A stretch of 6,896 nt of DNA from Candidatus Thorarchaeota archaeon (GTDB taxonomy: Archaea > Asgardarchaeota > Thorarchaeia > Thorarchaeales > Thorarchaeaceae), in the NCBI GenBank assembly GCA_029855925.1, contig JAGSHP010000232.1, positions 1-6,896 of the forward strand, read 5' to 3'. The notes beneath the pieces are model-generated. The model did not search any database. It saw nothing but the letters and a program-made list of their open reading frames with translations, and had not been told where the DNA came from. Both the position numbers and the translations under genes were made by a program. Every line of letters starts with the position of its first letter. Position 1 is the first letter of the stretch. This document shows positions 5,440-6,896 of the stretch, in pieces.

Positions 5440-6891
5440 TTGACAGATGCCACGACCATCGACAAGATAGAAAAGAAGCACCTCCGCGAACTACGCAAAG
5501 TGTGGACATCCATGGACTCACCAGATGCGAAGGTGATGTATGCTGCAGCTGGTAAAATGATGGCTCATCCAACAGGCATGTCGCTATTGCCGAAGGCTGT
5601 TGATCTCTTTGATACCGAAGACATGACGATTCGACGGTTGATGTTCCGAACGGCAGCACGCAGCGTCTTCGGGAAATATATAAAGATATTATTTGACTCC
5701 TTCAGCAACATCACTCCGGCAGAGAGGGAACAGGTGCTCCAGCTGATAGAGGAGAGGTTCCGTTACGAGGGGGCGCCACAATCAACGGTCCAACAGAAGC
5801 TATGGATAGAGTCGCTCGAAAAGCTGGGAAGAGAGCATCAACCAACAGTCTTTGGAATCATGGCGCATCTCGGCCGCCTCGGTGCAAAATGGGTGACAAG
5901 CAAAATCAAGGACCATGTGGAAACCGTCACTCTGGGTGCAGTTCAGAGGCTTATTGCCTTCCCTGATGCGACTCGCAAGCGCCTGATAAAGCTCGTTGTT
6001 CGCAAGTCCCTTGAACGGAAACGCGAACTACTCCCGTACATACTCGACATACTCGACAACAGGACAATCCACTATGTAAAGCCATACTTAAGGGTTGGCT
6101 CATGGCGAGAACGTGTACTTGTTGCCACGAGGTGTGGAAAGGTCGGAGTGACAACGAGCACGGGCATGACTCTCGACATTCTTGCAGACTCAGATTGGAG
6201 GGTCAAGCAGGCGCTTCTTGAGAACGTGAATCTATCGGAGAGCAAATTCTCAGCCATAATGAAGCTGCTGGGATATGTGGCTACAGACTCCCATGCAAGA
6301 GTGCGTGGTGCTGCAGAACGCTTGATAGTCCGCCTCGGAGCCGAGACCTGCAAAGACTCAAGTCTTGAAACCCAGCGGAAGAGAATTCAACGGAAGTACC
6401 GCAAGCAGTTGCTTCGTGCTGCACCCCTCAACAAGGACATCGACTCCTCATGGCTGGGAATTGAGATCCCCCGAGAGTCCACTATTCCCTACATTGATGA
6501 GTCTCCAGAAGAAGAGGCTATGGGCGTCAGCCTCGAAGACTTTGAAGGCGGTGACCGTGAATCAGAACAGCCATCCTCAGCGTCTGCCCTTCTTGCAGCA
6601 TTAAGGGGTGCACGAGCAAGCGCCGAAGAGGACAAGACCACAGCCCAACTTGCTGAGAAGTTATTGAAGACTGAGGAGAGCCCAAGCGTCCAAGATAGGA
6701 TAATTGAGGCAATCAAGAGCCTCTCTAAGGACCTTGGCAAGGATGTTCCCCTGGAGGCACTTCGTAAGGAGTTGACTGCGAGTGGCGTCTCAGATAGTGA
6801 CTTTGAGGTGGCTCTCTCAGACCTTGAACGTGATGGCATTATCTACCAGTCTGGTAGAGGCACCGTGAGCTATGTCGAAATGGACCTGTAG
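5440..6891 (+). CDS. HEAT-like solenoid protein with MCM-like C-terminal winged helix
   Basis: The protein is 483 residues. Residues about 10-300 are continuous amphipathic helices read as an alpha-solenoid. The clearest HEAT-type units are at 248-263 (DSDWRVKQALL) and 281-299 (TDSHARVRGAAERL), with the usual Asp and Val-Arg/Lys positions; the earlier helices are more diverged. A basic helix (RKRIQRKYRKQLLR, 313-326) is followed by an acidic, low-complexity linker (about 350-415). Residues 417-483 look like a winged helix (DRIIEAIKSL, then VPLEALRKEL, then FEVALSDLERDGIIYQSGRGTVSYV). This arrangement resembles, from memory, the C-terminal winged helix of archaeal MCM helicases, but no AAA+ Walker motifs are present. 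A DNA-associated or complex-assembly role is inferred. The TTG start is supported by AAGGAGG nine bases upstream, and the gene follows the basic-tail gene with a one-base gap. Confidence 0.82.
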   Translation: MTDATTIDKIEKKHLRELRKVWTSMDSPDAKVMYAAAGKMMAHPTGMSLLPKAVDLFDTEDMTIRRLMFRTAARSVFGKYIKILFDSFSNITPAEREQVLQLIEERFRYEGAPQSTVQQKLWIESLEKLGREHQPTVFGIMAHLGRLGAKWVTSKIKDHVETVTLGAVQRLIAFPDATRKRLIKLVVRKSLERKRELLPYILDILDNRTIHYVKPYLRVGSWRERVLVATRCGKVGVTTSTGMTLDILADSDWRVKQALLENVNLSESKFSAIMKLLGYVATDSHARVRGAAERLIVRLGAETCKDSSLETQRKRIQRKYRKQLLRAAPLNKDIDSSWLGIEIPRESTIPYIDESPEEEAMGVSLEDFEGGDRESEQPSSASALLAALRGARASAEEDKTTAQLAEKLLKTEESPSVQDRIIEAIKSLSKDLGKDVPLEALRKELTASGVSDSDFEVALSDLERDGIIYQSGRGTVSYVEMDL

Positions 6892-6896
6892 TATGC

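Noticed and set aside
5225..5659. 144-codon minus-strand frame rich in Leu, Phe, Val and Ser
   Set aside because: It is the reverse reading of the lysine-rich tail; the repeated AAG/AAA codons give hydrophobic residues on the other strand. It is not a membrane protein.
1..6896. CRISPR array, tRNA or rRNA genes, insertion sequence or integrase
   Set aside because: I looked for regularly spaced repeats, cloverleaf-type segments, terminal inverted repeats and transposase motifs and saw none.

Overview
The window looks like archaeal chromosome of intermediate G+C. The supporting signs are AT-rich TATA-like boxes upstream of genes, very short oligo-T termination signals, frequent TTG/GTG starts, a DUF362 iron-sulfur protein, a membrane protein ending in a longin-like domain, and a C-terminal winged helix that resembles the one in archaeal MCM. 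The longin-like domain and the histone-H1-like lysine-rich tail would fit an Asgard lineage such as Thorarchaeota. That assignment is inference from protein style; no marker gene is present.

Layout: (1) Positions 1-636, minus strand, hold the N-terminal half of a major facilitator superfamily transporter whose 3' end lies outside the window. (2) Positions 637-736 are a divergent promoter region. (3) 737-1750 (+) encodes an unrecognised four-helix membrane protein. (4) 1751-1892 is a spacer with a perfect 8-bp inverted repeat, leading to a DUF362 protein with a degenerate ferredoxin insert (about 1893-3092, +). (5) 3093-3217 carries a T6 tract, a possible composite hairpin and a promoter. (6) 3218-4312 (+) encodes a seven-helix membrane protein with a cytosolic longin-like domain. 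(7) After a short gap come two tightly linked genes: an unrecognised helical protein with an acidic linker and a very basic tail (4335-5438), then a HEAT-like solenoid protein with an MCM-like C-terminal winged helix (5440-6891).

Genes 3-5 look like separate transcription units with no shared pathway that I can name. The last two genes are the best candidate for something undescribed. They are separated by one base, the second start has a strong Shine-Dalgarno sequence inside the end of the first gene, and one product carries an H1-like tail while the other carries a winged helix. Together they suggest a DNA- or chromatin-associated complex of two subunits, but neither has a recognisable catalytic motif. 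The 7TM-longin protein next door is the other candidate, as a possible membrane receptor feeding a small-GTPase-type system.
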